64,000 nt of DNA from an uncultured Dysosmobacter sp. (lineage in GTDB: Bacteria > Bacillota > Clostridia > Oscillospirales > Oscillospiraceae), in contig CAKTIO010000007.1 of NCBI GenBank assembly GCA_934565855.1, positions 124,001 through 188,000 of the forward strand, given 5' to 3'. The notes below the pieces were generated by a model. It did no database searches and had not been told where the DNA came from. It was given only the letters and a program-made list of their open reading frames with translations. Shown here one piece after another: positions 15,379-22,847 of this stretch (its first letter is position 1; the number at the start of each line of letters is the position of its first letter). The translations under genes and the position numbers were made by a program.

Positions 15379-15407
15379 TTGATACAAAAAGAATCATGTG
15401 ATATCAT
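15379..15407 (+). promoter_or_regulatory. Plus-strand promoter bracketed by the two operators
   Basis: TTGATA (15379-15384), 17 bases, TATCAT (15402-15407). The predicted start is about 15414, just before operator 2. No convincing plus-strand protein gene follows before the antisense of tRNA-Tyr; a GC-rich hairpin lies at about 15491-15520. Between 15285 and 15535 I see nothing else. Confidence 0.6.
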
Positions 15408-15417
15408 GCAAGTATAA

Positions 15418-15430
15418 ACAAGATTCTTGT
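15418..15430. promoter_or_regulatory. Palindromic operator 2 (ACAAG-ATT-CTTGT)
   Basis: The second copy of the operator pattern, centred 62 bases from the first (about six helical turns), positioned at the predicted transcription start of the plus-strand promoter. This favours looping or paired binding by the repressor. Confidence 0.7.
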
Positions 15431-15538
15431 GAATGCGGCGGGATGCGCCGCTCCCCACTCAGGGGAAAACGGACCCATTCGGCAAAAAAGCGCCGGGAGC
15501 GGGAAAAGGCTCCGGCGGCGGGAAAAGAGGTGCTTGCA

Positions 15539-15572
15539 TAAAAAATCGAAGCAAGCCATTCAGCTTGCTTCG
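15539..15572 (-). terminator. Terminator of the tRNA-Thr / tRNA-Tyr transcript
   Basis: GAAGCAAG / CTTGCTTC stem with an 8-base loop, followed on the minus strand by T6. It lies 4 bases after tRNA-Tyr. Confidence 0.88.
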
Positions 15573-15575
15573 ACG

Positions 15576-15660
15576 TGGTGGGGGAAGGTGGATTCGAACC
15601 ACCGAAGCCGAAGGCAACAGATTTACAGTCTGCCCCATTTGACCGCTCTGGAATTCCCCC
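15576..15660 (-). tRNA. tRNA-Tyr (anticodon GTA)
   Basis: An 85-base class II tRNA with a long variable arm (TTGCCTTCGGCTTCGG region) and encoded CCA. The anticodon stem-loop CAGACTGTAAATCTG shows anticodon GTA. The acceptor GGGGGAA pairs perfectly with TTCCCCC. Confidence 0.96.
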
Positions 15661-15672
15661 ATATGAAATTAA

Positions 15673-15748
15673 TGGAGCTGGTGGACGGATTCGAACCCCC
15701 GACCTGCTGATTACAAATCAGCTGCTCTACCAGCTGAGCTACACCAGC
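15673..15748 (-). tRNA. tRNA-Thr (anticodon TGT)
   Basis: A 76-base tRNA with encoded CCA. The anticodon stem-loop GCTGATTTGTAATCAGC shows TGT. Acceptor GCTGGTG pairs with CACCAGC. It is 12 bases upstream of tRNA-Tyr and co-transcribed with it. Confidence 0.96.
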
Positions 15749-15835
15749 GGACCAGCAACATGGATTATACTAACAGACGAATGAAAATTTGTCAACCCAT
15801 TTTTTAATTTTGTTTTGATTTTGGAGGAACTTTTT

Positions 15836-16033
15836 TTGAAAATACATTGTCATCCTTACCGGGAACCCCGGTTTCCCCGGATATACTGTACCTATTGTGG
15901 GACGGAGCTGCCCGTGGGCTCTCCCTACTGGCTTATCAACGGCACGGTGCTGTGTCCGGCATGCCTGCCGGAGTTTGCCCGGCAGGATTACCGCAGCTGC
16001 TTTTGCATCCGGGGGCTGGAGCTGCCCTCCTGA
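15836..16033 (+). CDS. Small zinc-ribbon-like protein
   Basis: A 65-residue protein with paired cysteines (CTYCGTELPVG then LCPACLPEF) that look like a zinc ribbon, and a further CFC near the end. No ATG is available; a TTG at 15836 follows GGAGGA by 8 bases and is the likely start. It lies 19 bases upstream of a small sigma-like HTH gene in the same direction, suggesting one small regulatory or phage-like unit. The function is unknown. Confidence 0.6.
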   Translation: MKIHCHPYREPRFPRIYCTYCGTELPVGSPYWLINGTVLCPACLPEFARQDYRSCFCIRGLELPS

Positions 16034-16052
16034 CCGGACGGAGGAACCGGAT

Positions 16053-16349
16053 ATGGCAGAGACGGATAATCGGGCGGTCTGGGCGGAGGCAGATTGGCAG
16101 GCATGGCTGCGGGAGGGTGCCGGAGACAATTCCGAACAGCTGGAGCGGCTGCGCCGCAGCCTGCGCATCGCCCGCCGCCAGGAGCTGACAGAGCGGCAGC
16201 AGCTGATGCTCCGGCTGTATTTTGACCAGGGAAAGTCCATGACGCAGATCGCGGCGGAGACGGGCGTAAACCGCTCCACCGTCTGCCGGACCCTCCGGCG
16301 GGCAAGGGAGCGGCTGTACCGCTGTCTGCAATATGAATTCCTATCCTGA
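16053..16349 (+). CDS. Sigma-70 region-4-like HTH protein
   Basis: A 98-residue protein whose second half is a sigma region 4 helix-turn-helix: LTERQQLMLRLYFDQGKSMT then QIAAETGVNRSTVCRTLRRA. It has no region 2, so it is not a complete sigma factor; it resembles the positive control factors (ArpU/Xpf-like or DUF1492-type) of phages and elements, or a free region-4 regulator. GGAGGAA precedes ATG at 16053. It is coupled to the zinc-ribbon gene upstream and followed by a weak hairpin before the prfB promoter. Confidence 0.75.
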   Translation: MAETDNRAVWAEADWQAWLREGAGDNSEQLERLRRSLRIARRQELTERQQLMLRLYFDQGKSMTQIAAETGVNRSTVCRTLRRARERLYRCLQYEFLS

Positions 16350-16453
16350 GACGCACCGGATAAAAAACCGGGCGAAGCTGCCGGAGAGCTTCGGAAACGG
16401 AGGGTTTTTCTGAAAAAACGTGGGAAAACCGGAATAAAATCGGAAGATTTTCC

Positions 16454-16482
16454 TTTACAATGCCATAGGAAGCCGCTATAAT
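16454..16482 (+). promoter_or_regulatory. prfB promoter
   Basis: TTTACA (16454-16459), 17 bases, TATAAT (16477-16482), 44 bases before the prfB start codon. Confidence 0.8.
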
Positions 16483-16525
16483 ATTATGGCTAATGAAATT
16501 TTTCAGAAGAAACGGAGAATCAGCT

Positions 16526-17650
16526 ATGGCTCTCATTGAATACGATGAATACAAGCAGAAGCTGAAGGACCTGGGACCGGAGCTGGAAAAGCTGTCCGCC
16601 GCCCTGGATCTGGACGGTGCGAAGGCAGAGGTCAGCCGGTTGGAGGACGAGTCCGCGCAGGAGGGCTTCTGGAACGATCTGGAGCGCTCTCAAAAAGTCC
16701 ACCAGCGGCTCAAGCAGCTGCAGAACAAGATCTCCCGGCAGGAAAAGCTGCTGACCGAGTGGGAGGACCTGACTGTCCTGTGCGAGATGGGACAGGAGGA
16801 GGACGACCCCGACCTGCTGCAGGAGCTGAAGGACGGCTACGCCAAGCTGTCGGAAAAGGCGGAGGAATCCCGGATGGCAACGCTGCTGACCGGAGAGTAT
16901 GACGCCAACAACGCCATCATCACCTTCCACCCCGGTGCCGGCGGCACCGAGGCGCAGGACTGGGCGTCCATGCTGTACCGGATGTATACCCGCTGGGCGG
17001 AGCGCCACGATTTCAAGTATACTATCCTGAACTATGAGGATGGAGACGAGGCGGGCATCAAGTCCGCGTCCATTTCCATTGAGGGTGAGAACGCCTACGG
17101 TCTGCTGCGCAGTGAAAACGGCGTCCACCGTTTGGTGCGGGTCTCCCCCTTTGACGCCAATGCCCGCCGCCAGACGTCCTTTGCCGCGGTGGAGGTCATG
17201 CCGGAGCTGCCGGATGACGTTGAGGTGGACATCCGCCCCGAGGACATTGAGATGCAGGCATGCCGTTCCTCCGGCGCGGGCGGTCAGCATATCAATAAAA
17301 CGTCCTCCGCCGTGCGCATCAAGCACCTGCCTACCGGCATTGTGGTGTTCTGCCAGACGGAGCGAAGCCAGTTCCAGAACCGGGACAATGCCATGAAGAT
17401 GCTGAAGGCAAAGCTGCTGGAGCTGCAAATGCAGCAGCACGCTGAAAAGATCTCCGATATCAAGGGTGTACAGATGAAGATCGAATGGGGCAGCCAGATC
17501 CGCTCCTACGTCTTCATGCCCTATCAGATGGCAAAGGACACCCGGACCGGCTATGAAATGAGCAACATCAACGATGTGATGGATGGCGATCTGGACGGTT
17601 TTATCAACGCCTATCTGACGGCACAGGCGACCGGAGAGCTGAGCAAGTAA
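16526..17650 (+). CDS. prfB: Peptide chain release factor 2
   Basis: A 374-residue class I release factor that recognises UGA and UAA and triggers peptide release on the ribosome. The stop-recognition tripeptide SPF (207-209) marks it as RF2, and the catalytic GGQ is at 252-254 in SSGAGGQHINKTSSAV. The frame is continuous from ATG at 16526 (ACGGAG upstream), so the internal UGA and programmed +1 frameshift that regulate prfB in many bacteria are absent here. ATG at 16493 in the same frame has no binding site. Confidence 0.96.
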   Translation: MALIEYDEYKQKLKDLGPELEKLSAALDLDGAKAEVSRLEDESAQEGFWNDLERSQKVHQRLKQLQNKISRQEKLLTEWEDLTVLCEMGQEEDDPDLLQELKDGYAKLSEKAEESRMATLLTGEYDANNAIITFHPGAGGTEAQDWASMLYRMYTRWAERHDFKYTILNYEDGDEAGIKSASISIEGENAYGLLRSENGVHRLVRVSPFDANARRQTSFAAVEVMPELPDDVEVDIRPEDIEMQACRSSGAGGQHINKTSSAVRIKHLPTGIVVFCQTERSQFQNRDNAMKMLKAKLLELQMQQHAEKISDIKGVQMKIEWGSQIRSYVFMPYQMAKDTRTGYEMSNINDVMDGDLDGFINAYLTAQATGELSK

Positions 17651-17677
17651 GCAGGACAAACAGAAATTTTCAGGAAA

Positions 17678-17704
17678 GGCGCGCCCCTGGGCGCGTCCTT
17701 TTCT
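17678..17704 (+). terminator. prfB terminator
   Basis: A GGCGCGCCC / GGGCGCGTCC stem with a 2-base loop followed by TTTTCTT. Confidence 0.7.
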
Positions 17705-17740
17705 TGCGGTATGAGTATTGTAAACAGGAGGATTTTTTCT

Positions 17741-19120
17741 ATGGCACAGAATACCCCGGCACCCAAGGAGAACAAAATGGGCGTCATGCCCGTGGACAAG
17801 CTGATTTTGAACATCTCCCTGCCCATGATGGTCTCCATGCTGGTGCAAGCGCTTTATAATGTGGTGGACAGTATCTTTGTCGCCCGGGTCTCGGAAAACG
17901 CCTTGAGCGCCCTGTCTCTGGCATTTCCCATGCAGTCGCTGATGATCGCTGTCAGCACCGGCACCGGTGTTGGCATCAACGCTTTGGTGTCCCGGGCGCT
18001 GGGAGAGAAAAACGGACGCCGGGCGCAGGATGTGGCGCGCAACGGCGTGTTTCTTGCGGCGTGCAGCTTTGTGCTGTTCCTGCTGATCGGCATTTTTGCC
18101 GTGCCTGCCTTTTTCCGCGCCCAGACGGATGTGGAGGAGATATTGACCTATGGCGACCAGTATCTGCGCATCTGCTGCTGCGTGTCTTTCGGACTATTCG
18201 GCTCCATCACCTTTGAGCGGCTGCTGCAATCCACCGGGCGCACCGTGTATACCATGATCGCCCAGTCCAGCGGCGCGGTCATCAACATCATTCTGGACCC
18301 CATTCTCATTTTCGGACTGTTTGGACTTCCGGCGATGGGCGTGGCTGGCGCGGCACTTGCCACCGTCATCGGGCAGATCGGCAATATGCTGATCGCGCTG
18401 CACTTTTGCCGTCACAAGAACCCGGAGGTTCCCTTGCACTTTCAGGGCTTCTGCCCCAAGGGGGAGATCATTGCCAGCATCTATCAGATCGGCATTCCCT
18501 CCATCATCATGCAGGCGATCAGCTCGGTGATGGTGTTTGGCGTCAATAAGATCCTCATTGCCTTTTCCACAACGGCGACCGCAGTGTTCGGCGTGTATTT
18601 CAAGCTGCAAAGCTTTGTGTTCATGCCGGTGTTCGGTCTGAACAACGGTTTGGTTCCCATCATCGGCTATAATTACGGCGCACGGAAGGCGGAGCGTATC
18701 CGCCAGACCTTCCGCTACGGTGTGCTGTACGCGGTGTGTATCATGGCGGTGGGTGTACTGCTGTTTCAGCTGGCGCCGGAGCTGCTGCTGCGGCTGTTTG
18801 ATGCATCGGACGAGATGCTTTCCATCGGCAGAGTGGCGCTGCGGGTCATCAGCATCAGCTTCCTCCCGGCGGCGTTTGCCATTGTCTGCGGCTCTGTGTT
18901 CCAGGCGCTGGGCAGCGCCTTCCTCAGCATGATCGTTTCCATTGCCCGGCAGCTGGTGGTATTGCTTCCGGCGGCGTGGCTGCTGAGCCTTAGCGGGCAG
19001 CTGGCACTGGTGTGGTGGGCGTTCCCCATTGCGGAGATCGTTTCCTTTGTCCTCTCCGCCCTGTTTTTCCGCTGGATCTATCACAAGCGCATCCAGCCGC
19101 TGAGCCAGCCGGAGACATAA
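17741..19120 (+). CDS. MATE family multidrug/Na+ (or H+) antiporter
   Basis: A 459-residue membrane protein with about 12 transmembrane helices in two halves, the MATE fold. Family patterns are visible: PMMVSMLVQALYNVVDSIFV in helix 1, GVGINALVSRALG, and in the second half IIMQAISSVMVFGVNKIL and NNGLVPIIGYNYGARKAERI. It exports cationic compounds or metabolites in exchange for Na+ or H+. ATG at 17741 has AGGAGG 8 bases upstream; the frame from 17711 does not. It is 25 bases ahead of the aldolase-like gene, so the two probably share a transcript. Confidence 0.93.
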   Translation: MAQNTPAPKENKMGVMPVDKLILNISLPMMVSMLVQALYNVVDSIFVARVSENALSALSLAFPMQSLMIAVSTGTGVGINALVSRALGEKNGRRAQDVARNGVFLAACSFVLFLLIGIFAVPAFFRAQTDVEEILTYGDQYLRICCCVSFGLFGSITFERLLQSTGRTVYTMIAQSSGAVINIILDPILIFGLFGLPAMGVAGAALATVIGQIGNMLIALHFCRHKNPEVPLHFQGFCPKGEIIASIYQIGIPSIIMQAISSVMVFGVNKILIAFSTTATAVFGVYFKLQSFVFMPVFGLNNGLVPIIGYNYGARKAERIRQTFRYGVLYAVCIMAVGVLLFQLAPELLLRLFDASDEMLSIGRVALRVISISFLPAAFAIVCGSVFQALGSAFLSMIVSIARQLVVLLPAAWLLSLSGQLALVWWAFPIAEIVSFVLSALFFRWIYHKRIQPLSQPET

Positions 19121-19145
19121 CTCCGGCAGAGAGAGGAGAACTGCA

Positions 19146-20213
19146 ATGAACGGAAATCTGGACGAGACCCGGCTTCCCTTTGCCTGTGACTATATGGCGG
19201 GGGCGCACCCGCAGGTGCTGGCACGGCTGGTGGAGACCAATCTGGCAAGCAGCGCCGGGTATGGACTGGACGCCTTTTCCCGTCAGGCGAAGGAAAAGCT
19301 TCGGGCGGCGTGCCAATGCCCGGAGGCGGATATCCATTTTCTGATGGGCGGCACCCAGACCAATGCCGCGGTGATCGATGGACTGCTGGCATCCTATCAG
19401 GGTGTGCTGGCGGCGGACAGCGGTCACGTCAGCGTTCACGAGGCGGGCGCCATCGAGTTTGGCGGACATAAGGTGCTGACCCTGCCCCAGAAGGACGGCA
19501 AGCTGTCGGCGCGGCAGATCGCGCAGGCTGTGGAAGCGTACCGGCAGGACGCCAACCGGGACCACATGGTCATGCCGGGCATGGTGTACCTCTCCCACCC
19601 CACAGAGTACGGTACCCTGTACTCGTTGGAGGAGCTGACCGCCGTCAGCGCGGTGTGCCGGGAAAACGGGCTTCCGCTGTATCTGGACGGGGCGCGGCTG
19701 GCATATGCTCTCGCCTGCCCGGAAAATGACCTGACGTTGCCGGACATAGCCCGGCTGTGCGATGTATTCTACATTGGCGGTACCAAGTGCGGCGTGCTGT
19801 TTGGTGAGGCGGTGGTCATTCCCCGCCCCGGTCTGCTGCCCCACTTCTTCACCGTGATCAAGCAGCATGGTGCGTTGCTGGCAAAGGGACGGCTGCTGGG
19901 TGTGCAGTTTGACGCGCTGTTTACCGATGGGCTGTATCAGCGGATAGGCGCGGACGCGGTGCGCTACGCGCAGGAGATCCGGCAGGCGCTGAGGGAGCGG
20001 GGCTTTTCCGCTCCGGTGGACTCCCCCACCAATCAGGTGTTCTGCGAGATGTCCAACGCGCAGATGCAGGCGCTGGAGCGGCAGGTGGCGCTGGGCTTTT
20101 GGGAGAGCCGGGGCGCGGACCGCAGCGTGGTCCGCTTCACCACCAGCTGGGCGACCCGGCGGGAGGAGGTAGACGCGCTGCTGACGCTGCTGCCCCGGGC
20201 GGACAACACCTGA
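19146..20213 (+). CDS. Low-specificity L-threonine aldolase-like PLP enzyme
   Basis: A 355-residue beta-eliminating lyase / threonine aldolase family enzyme, PLP-dependent. It would split L-threonine or allo-threonine to glycine and acetaldehyde. Visible features: GGTQTNAAVIDGLL (cofactor phosphate site), HEAGAIEFGGHKV, LYLDGARLAYAL with the PLP-nitrogen Asp, and IGGTKCGVLFGEA with the Schiff-base lysine (about 205). Length fits the family. It has a GAGAGGAG site. It follows the MATE gene and ends at a strong terminator. The exact substrate cannot be read from sequence. Confidence 0.87.
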   Translation: MNGNLDETRLPFACDYMAGAHPQVLARLVETNLASSAGYGLDAFSRQAKEKLRAACQCPEADIHFLMGGTQTNAAVIDGLLASYQGVLAADSGHVSVHEAGAIEFGGHKVLTLPQKDGKLSARQIAQAVEAYRQDANRDHMVMPGMVYLSHPTEYGTLYSLEELTAVSAVCRENGLPLYLDGARLAYALACPENDLTLPDIARLCDVFYIGGTKCGVLFGEAVVIPRPGLLPHFFTVIKQHGALLAKGRLLGVQFDALFTDGLYQRIGADAVRYAQEIRQALRERGFSAPVDSPTNQVFCEMSNAQMQALERQVALGFWESRGADRSVVRFTTSWATRREEVDALLTLLPRADNT

Positions 20214-20227
20214 CAAAAGAGAAAATG

Positions 20228-20264
20228 AGAGACCCCTGCAAAACGCTTGCAGGGGTCTCTTTTT
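20228..20264. terminator. Terminator between convergent genes
   Basis: AGAGACCCCTGCAA and its complement flank a 5-base loop and end in T5. It serves the aldolase gene and, on the other strand, the acetyltransferase gene. Confidence 0.88.
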
Positions 20265-20274
20265 ATCACAGAAA

Positions 20275-20871
20275 TCAGAGTATTTGGGGTTTCCAGGAGT
20301 AGCCGGTGCGGTCTGCCCCGGTGATCTCCCGCAGCACCCGGCAGGGATTTCCCACAGCAATGACCCGGGGAGGAATATCCCGCGTCACCACGCTCCCGGT
20401 GCCGATAATGGCATCGTCTCCAATGGAGACGCCGGCTGTGATTTTGACATCGCCGCCCAGCCAGACATTTTTCCCGATTTGCACAGGCTTACTCTGACAG
20501 CCGCCATGAATGCGCTCCTGTGCGTCGATGGAATGGTTTACCGGATAAATCCCCAGATTGGGTCCGATGAGGGTGTTTTTTCCGATCCGGACCTCCGCGC
20601 AGTCCAGAATCACACAGCCAAAGTTGATATACACGTTGTCCTCAATGATAATATTTTTCCCAAACTCGCAGCGGAAATCCGGTTCGATCCAGACGTTTTT
20701 CCCAACGGACCGGAGCAGGGACGTCAACAGCTGCTGCCGAAGCGCTGTCTGGTGGTCCTCTGTCCGGTTGTAGGCGCGGAACAGCTTTTTGGCGGCAATT
20801 CTGCGCTGGAACAGGTCCTCGTCAAAATCATTATAGACCTGTCCGGCAAGCAGCTTTTCCCATTCTGTCAT
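20275..20871 (-). CDS. Maltose/galactoside-type sugar O-acetyltransferase
   Basis: A 198-residue left-handed beta-helix acetyltransferase of the Maa/LacA/NodL group, which moves acetyl from acetyl-CoA to a sugar hydroxyl. The N-terminal Mac domain (EKLLAGQVYNDFDEDL) is followed by hexapeptide repeats (IIIEDNVYINFGCVILD onward), the catalytic His in YPVNHSIDA at about residue 115, and the C-terminal IGTGSVVTRDIPPRVIAVGNP. The gene follows the patatin gene by 33 bases and ends at the shared terminator. Confidence 0.92.
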   Translation of the reverse strand: MTEWEKLLAGQVYNDFDEDLFQRRIAAKKLFRAYNRTEDHQTALRQQLLTSLLRSVGKNVWIEPDFRCEFGKNIIIEDNVYINFGCVILDCAEVRIGKNTLIGPNLGIYPVNHSIDAQERIHGGCQSKPVQIGKNVWLGGDVKITAGVSIGDDAIIGTGSVVTRDIPPRVIAVGNPCRVLREITGADRTGYSWKPQIL

Positions 20872-20904
20872 GCGGGCGGCGCTCCTTTCTGAATTGGCGG
20901 CACA

Positions 20905-21768
20905 TCAGGTGTGCAGATAGTGCATCATGTCGTCCAGCCGCTTCATGGCAACGGCTCTTCCCTGCTGGTAAAGCTCCTCCAGCCGGGCGGCGTCCCGCTC
21001 CAATCGGCTGACCTGTACGGGCTTTTCCGGGCAGAGCAGGAAGACACGTCCCTCCCGTTCCCATTGCTCCAGCTCCTCGTACATGTGGTTGTGCCGCCGG
21101 GGCATTTCGTGCAGAGCGCGGCAGAAGGCGGGATATCTCCGGTATTTCCGGTCCAGCAGGCGGTTCATGGCGGAACTGTTTTCCACCCGGTTCCGGTATC
21201 CTCTGGGACGGGTCAGCACCACCACGATCTTGTCATAGCCCAGCTGTGCCGCACGGTGGTAGGCAACGGCGCAGGAGCAGCCGCCGTCCAGACAGGGAAT
21301 GCCGCCCACGGATACGGTTTTGGCAAGCCCCGGCATGCTGGACGAAGCGCAGCACGCCGTGAGAAAATCCTGCGGCGTGCCGCTGGATTTTTCCACATAC
21401 AGGGGCTTTCCTGTCAGCAGGTCCGTGGCGACAGCCTCCAGCCTCTGGGGAGAGGAAAACAGGGTCCTCCGGTCCATGGGATACAGAGCATCGCAGATAT
21501 CACCGAACATAAAGTGGAAGTTGAACACGCCTCCGGTGCGCAGCAGGTTGCCGAAGCCCAGATAGCGGGGGTCGGCGCAGAAGGTCTCATTGATCTCCCG
21601 GGTGCGCCCGGGCTGCTTTGCCACATAGTTCAGTCCGCACAGGGACCCGGCGGAGACGCCGTTGACATAGGCAAAGGACAGCTGTGCTTCCAGAAAAATG
21701 TCCAGAACACCGCCGGTAAACAGGGTGCGGAAGGAGCCGCCCTCCAGCACCAGAGCTGCATGCAGCAT
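20905..21768 (-). CDS. Patatin-like phospholipase / acyl hydrolase
   Basis: A 287-residue patatin-family hydrolase. It begins ALVLEGGSFRTLFTGGVLDI (oxyanion loop), has the serine motif GVSAGS at about residues 37-42 and the catalytic Asp in LDGGCS at about 160. This is the bacterial YjjU/DUF6363-type group with a C-terminal extension (CPEKPVQVSRLERD). It would hydrolyse lipid acyl esters in the cytosol or at the membrane. ATG at 21768 has AAAGGCGG upstream; the frame to 21855 lacks one. It is followed closely by the acetyltransferase gene. Confidence 0.9.
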   Translation of the reverse strand: MLHAALVLEGGSFRTLFTGGVLDIFLEAQLSFAYVNGVSAGSLCGLNYVAKQPGRTREINETFCADPRYLGFGNLLRTGGVFNFHFMFGDICDALYPMDRRTLFSSPQRLEAVATDLLTGKPLYVEKSSGTPQDFLTACCASSSMPGLAKTVSVGGIPCLDGGCSCAVAYHRAAQLGYDKIVVVLTRPRGYRNRVENSSAMNRLLDRKYRRYPAFCRALHEMPRRHNHMYEELEQWEREGRVFLLCPEKPVQVSRLERDAARLEELYQQGRAVAMKRLDDMMHYLHT

Positions 21769-21929
21769 GGGATCACCGCCTTTCCCTGTGCCGGAATGCT
21801 GCGCTCCGGCGGTACTTTTAGAGGATATGATAGCACGCCGGGGCGGCTCCGGCAATCCTCAAATAGCCGGATTTTCAAAAACAGACAGAAAAATTTTTGG
21901 CGGGACCTACTGCTCTTGGACGGATATGG

Positions 21930-21955
21930 AAAAACGGCGGAGACCCGCCGTTTTT
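21930..21955 (-). terminator. Terminator of the M23 peptidase gene
   Basis: AAAAACGGCGG / CCGCCGTTTTT stem with a 4-base loop, ending in T5 on both strands. Confidence 0.85.
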
Positions 21956-21982
21956 CCCGTGCATGCCTGCTGGGTCCCGCCG

Positions 21983-22723
21983 CTATTTCTTCAGATACGT
22001 CTCCGGATCCACAGCATCGCCGTCCCGGCTGACAGAAAAGTGCAGGTGCGGCTCCTCCGCGGATTCGGCAAGGGCGGTGGCGCCCACCGCGCCAATGACC
22101 TGTCCGGCGGTAACGGCGTCACCCTTTTTCACCGGCGGCTTGGACTGAAGATTGGCATAGGTGGTCTGCTCGTCTCCGGCGTGGCGCAGAACAACAGTGG
22201 TTCCCAGCAGATCGTCCTGCCGGACCTCCTGCACAGTGCCTGAGGCGGCGGCAAGCACCTCTGTCCCGGCGGGAGCTGCAATGTCCACTCCGTCGTGAAC
22301 GCGCCAGTCCTCCAGAGTGGAGTTATAGGTCAGGGCGTCCACAGAGAAAGCGGCAATGACCTCCCCATTCAGGGGAGAGACCACCAGACTGGGAGCGGCA
22401 GCCACCACCGGTGTGTCATCTGCCACCGGCAGTTCCGGCATGGGGACCACTGCCGCAGCAGGAGCGGGAGCCTCTGTTTCCGGCTCTGGTGCTTCCTCCT
22501 CCGTTGGCGCTTCCGGCAGAGAGGTGGGGTGGACGGCGGAGGAATCCTCCGGAGACAGCGGCGCAGATGCGTAAGAGCCGCTTCCGGCAGACGGTTCCGC
22601 TGCCCCTCCGCTGTTCCGGAACAGGGAGCAGTACGTTCCGGTACCCACCACCAGCAGGCTCAGCGCCAGGGTCAGAAACAGTGCCGCGCCATTCTGCGGC
22701 GCGCGATGATTGGAATTGCTCAT
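21983..22723 (-). CDS. M23 (LytM) peptidase, SpoIIQ-like architecture
   Basis: A 246-residue membrane-anchored protein: a short basic N-terminus, one transmembrane segment (LFLTLALSLLVVGTGTYC, about 15-32), a Pro/Glu/Ala-rich linker (about 45-100) and a C-terminal LytM domain. Zinc ligands appear intact: HDGVD (first His and Asp) and HLHF. It would cut peptide bridges of peptidoglycan or bind them. The layout matches SpoIIQ of spore formers, which in Clostridia keeps the ligands, but a general cell-wall hydrolase is equally possible. AAAAGGAGG precedes the ATG at 22723. Confidence 0.82.
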   Translation of the reverse strand: MSNSNHRAPQNGAALFLTLALSLLVVGTGTYCSLFRNSGGAAEPSAGSGSYASAPLSPEDSSAVHPTSLPEAPTEEEAPEPETEAPAPAAAVVPMPELPVADDTPVVAAAPSLVVSPLNGEVIAAFSVDALTYNSTLEDWRVHDGVDIAAPAGTEVLAAASGTVQEVRQDDLLGTTVVLRHAGDEQTTYANLQSKPPVKKGDAVTAGQVIGAVGATALAESAEEPHLHFSVSRDGDAVDPETYLKK

Positions 22724-22847
22724 GATAACCCTCCTTTTCTTCCGAGTATTTCCAGAAAGACAGAGGACTATACAGCTGGTGGAGAAATAAACAGGGCGGT
22801 TTGTAAAAAAACGGCGCTGGTTTTCCAGCACCGCTTCAGTAGATTTG

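Noticed and set aside
16526..16640. Programmed +1 frameshift in prfB
   Set aside because: The frame is uninterrupted; no early in-frame TGA exists.
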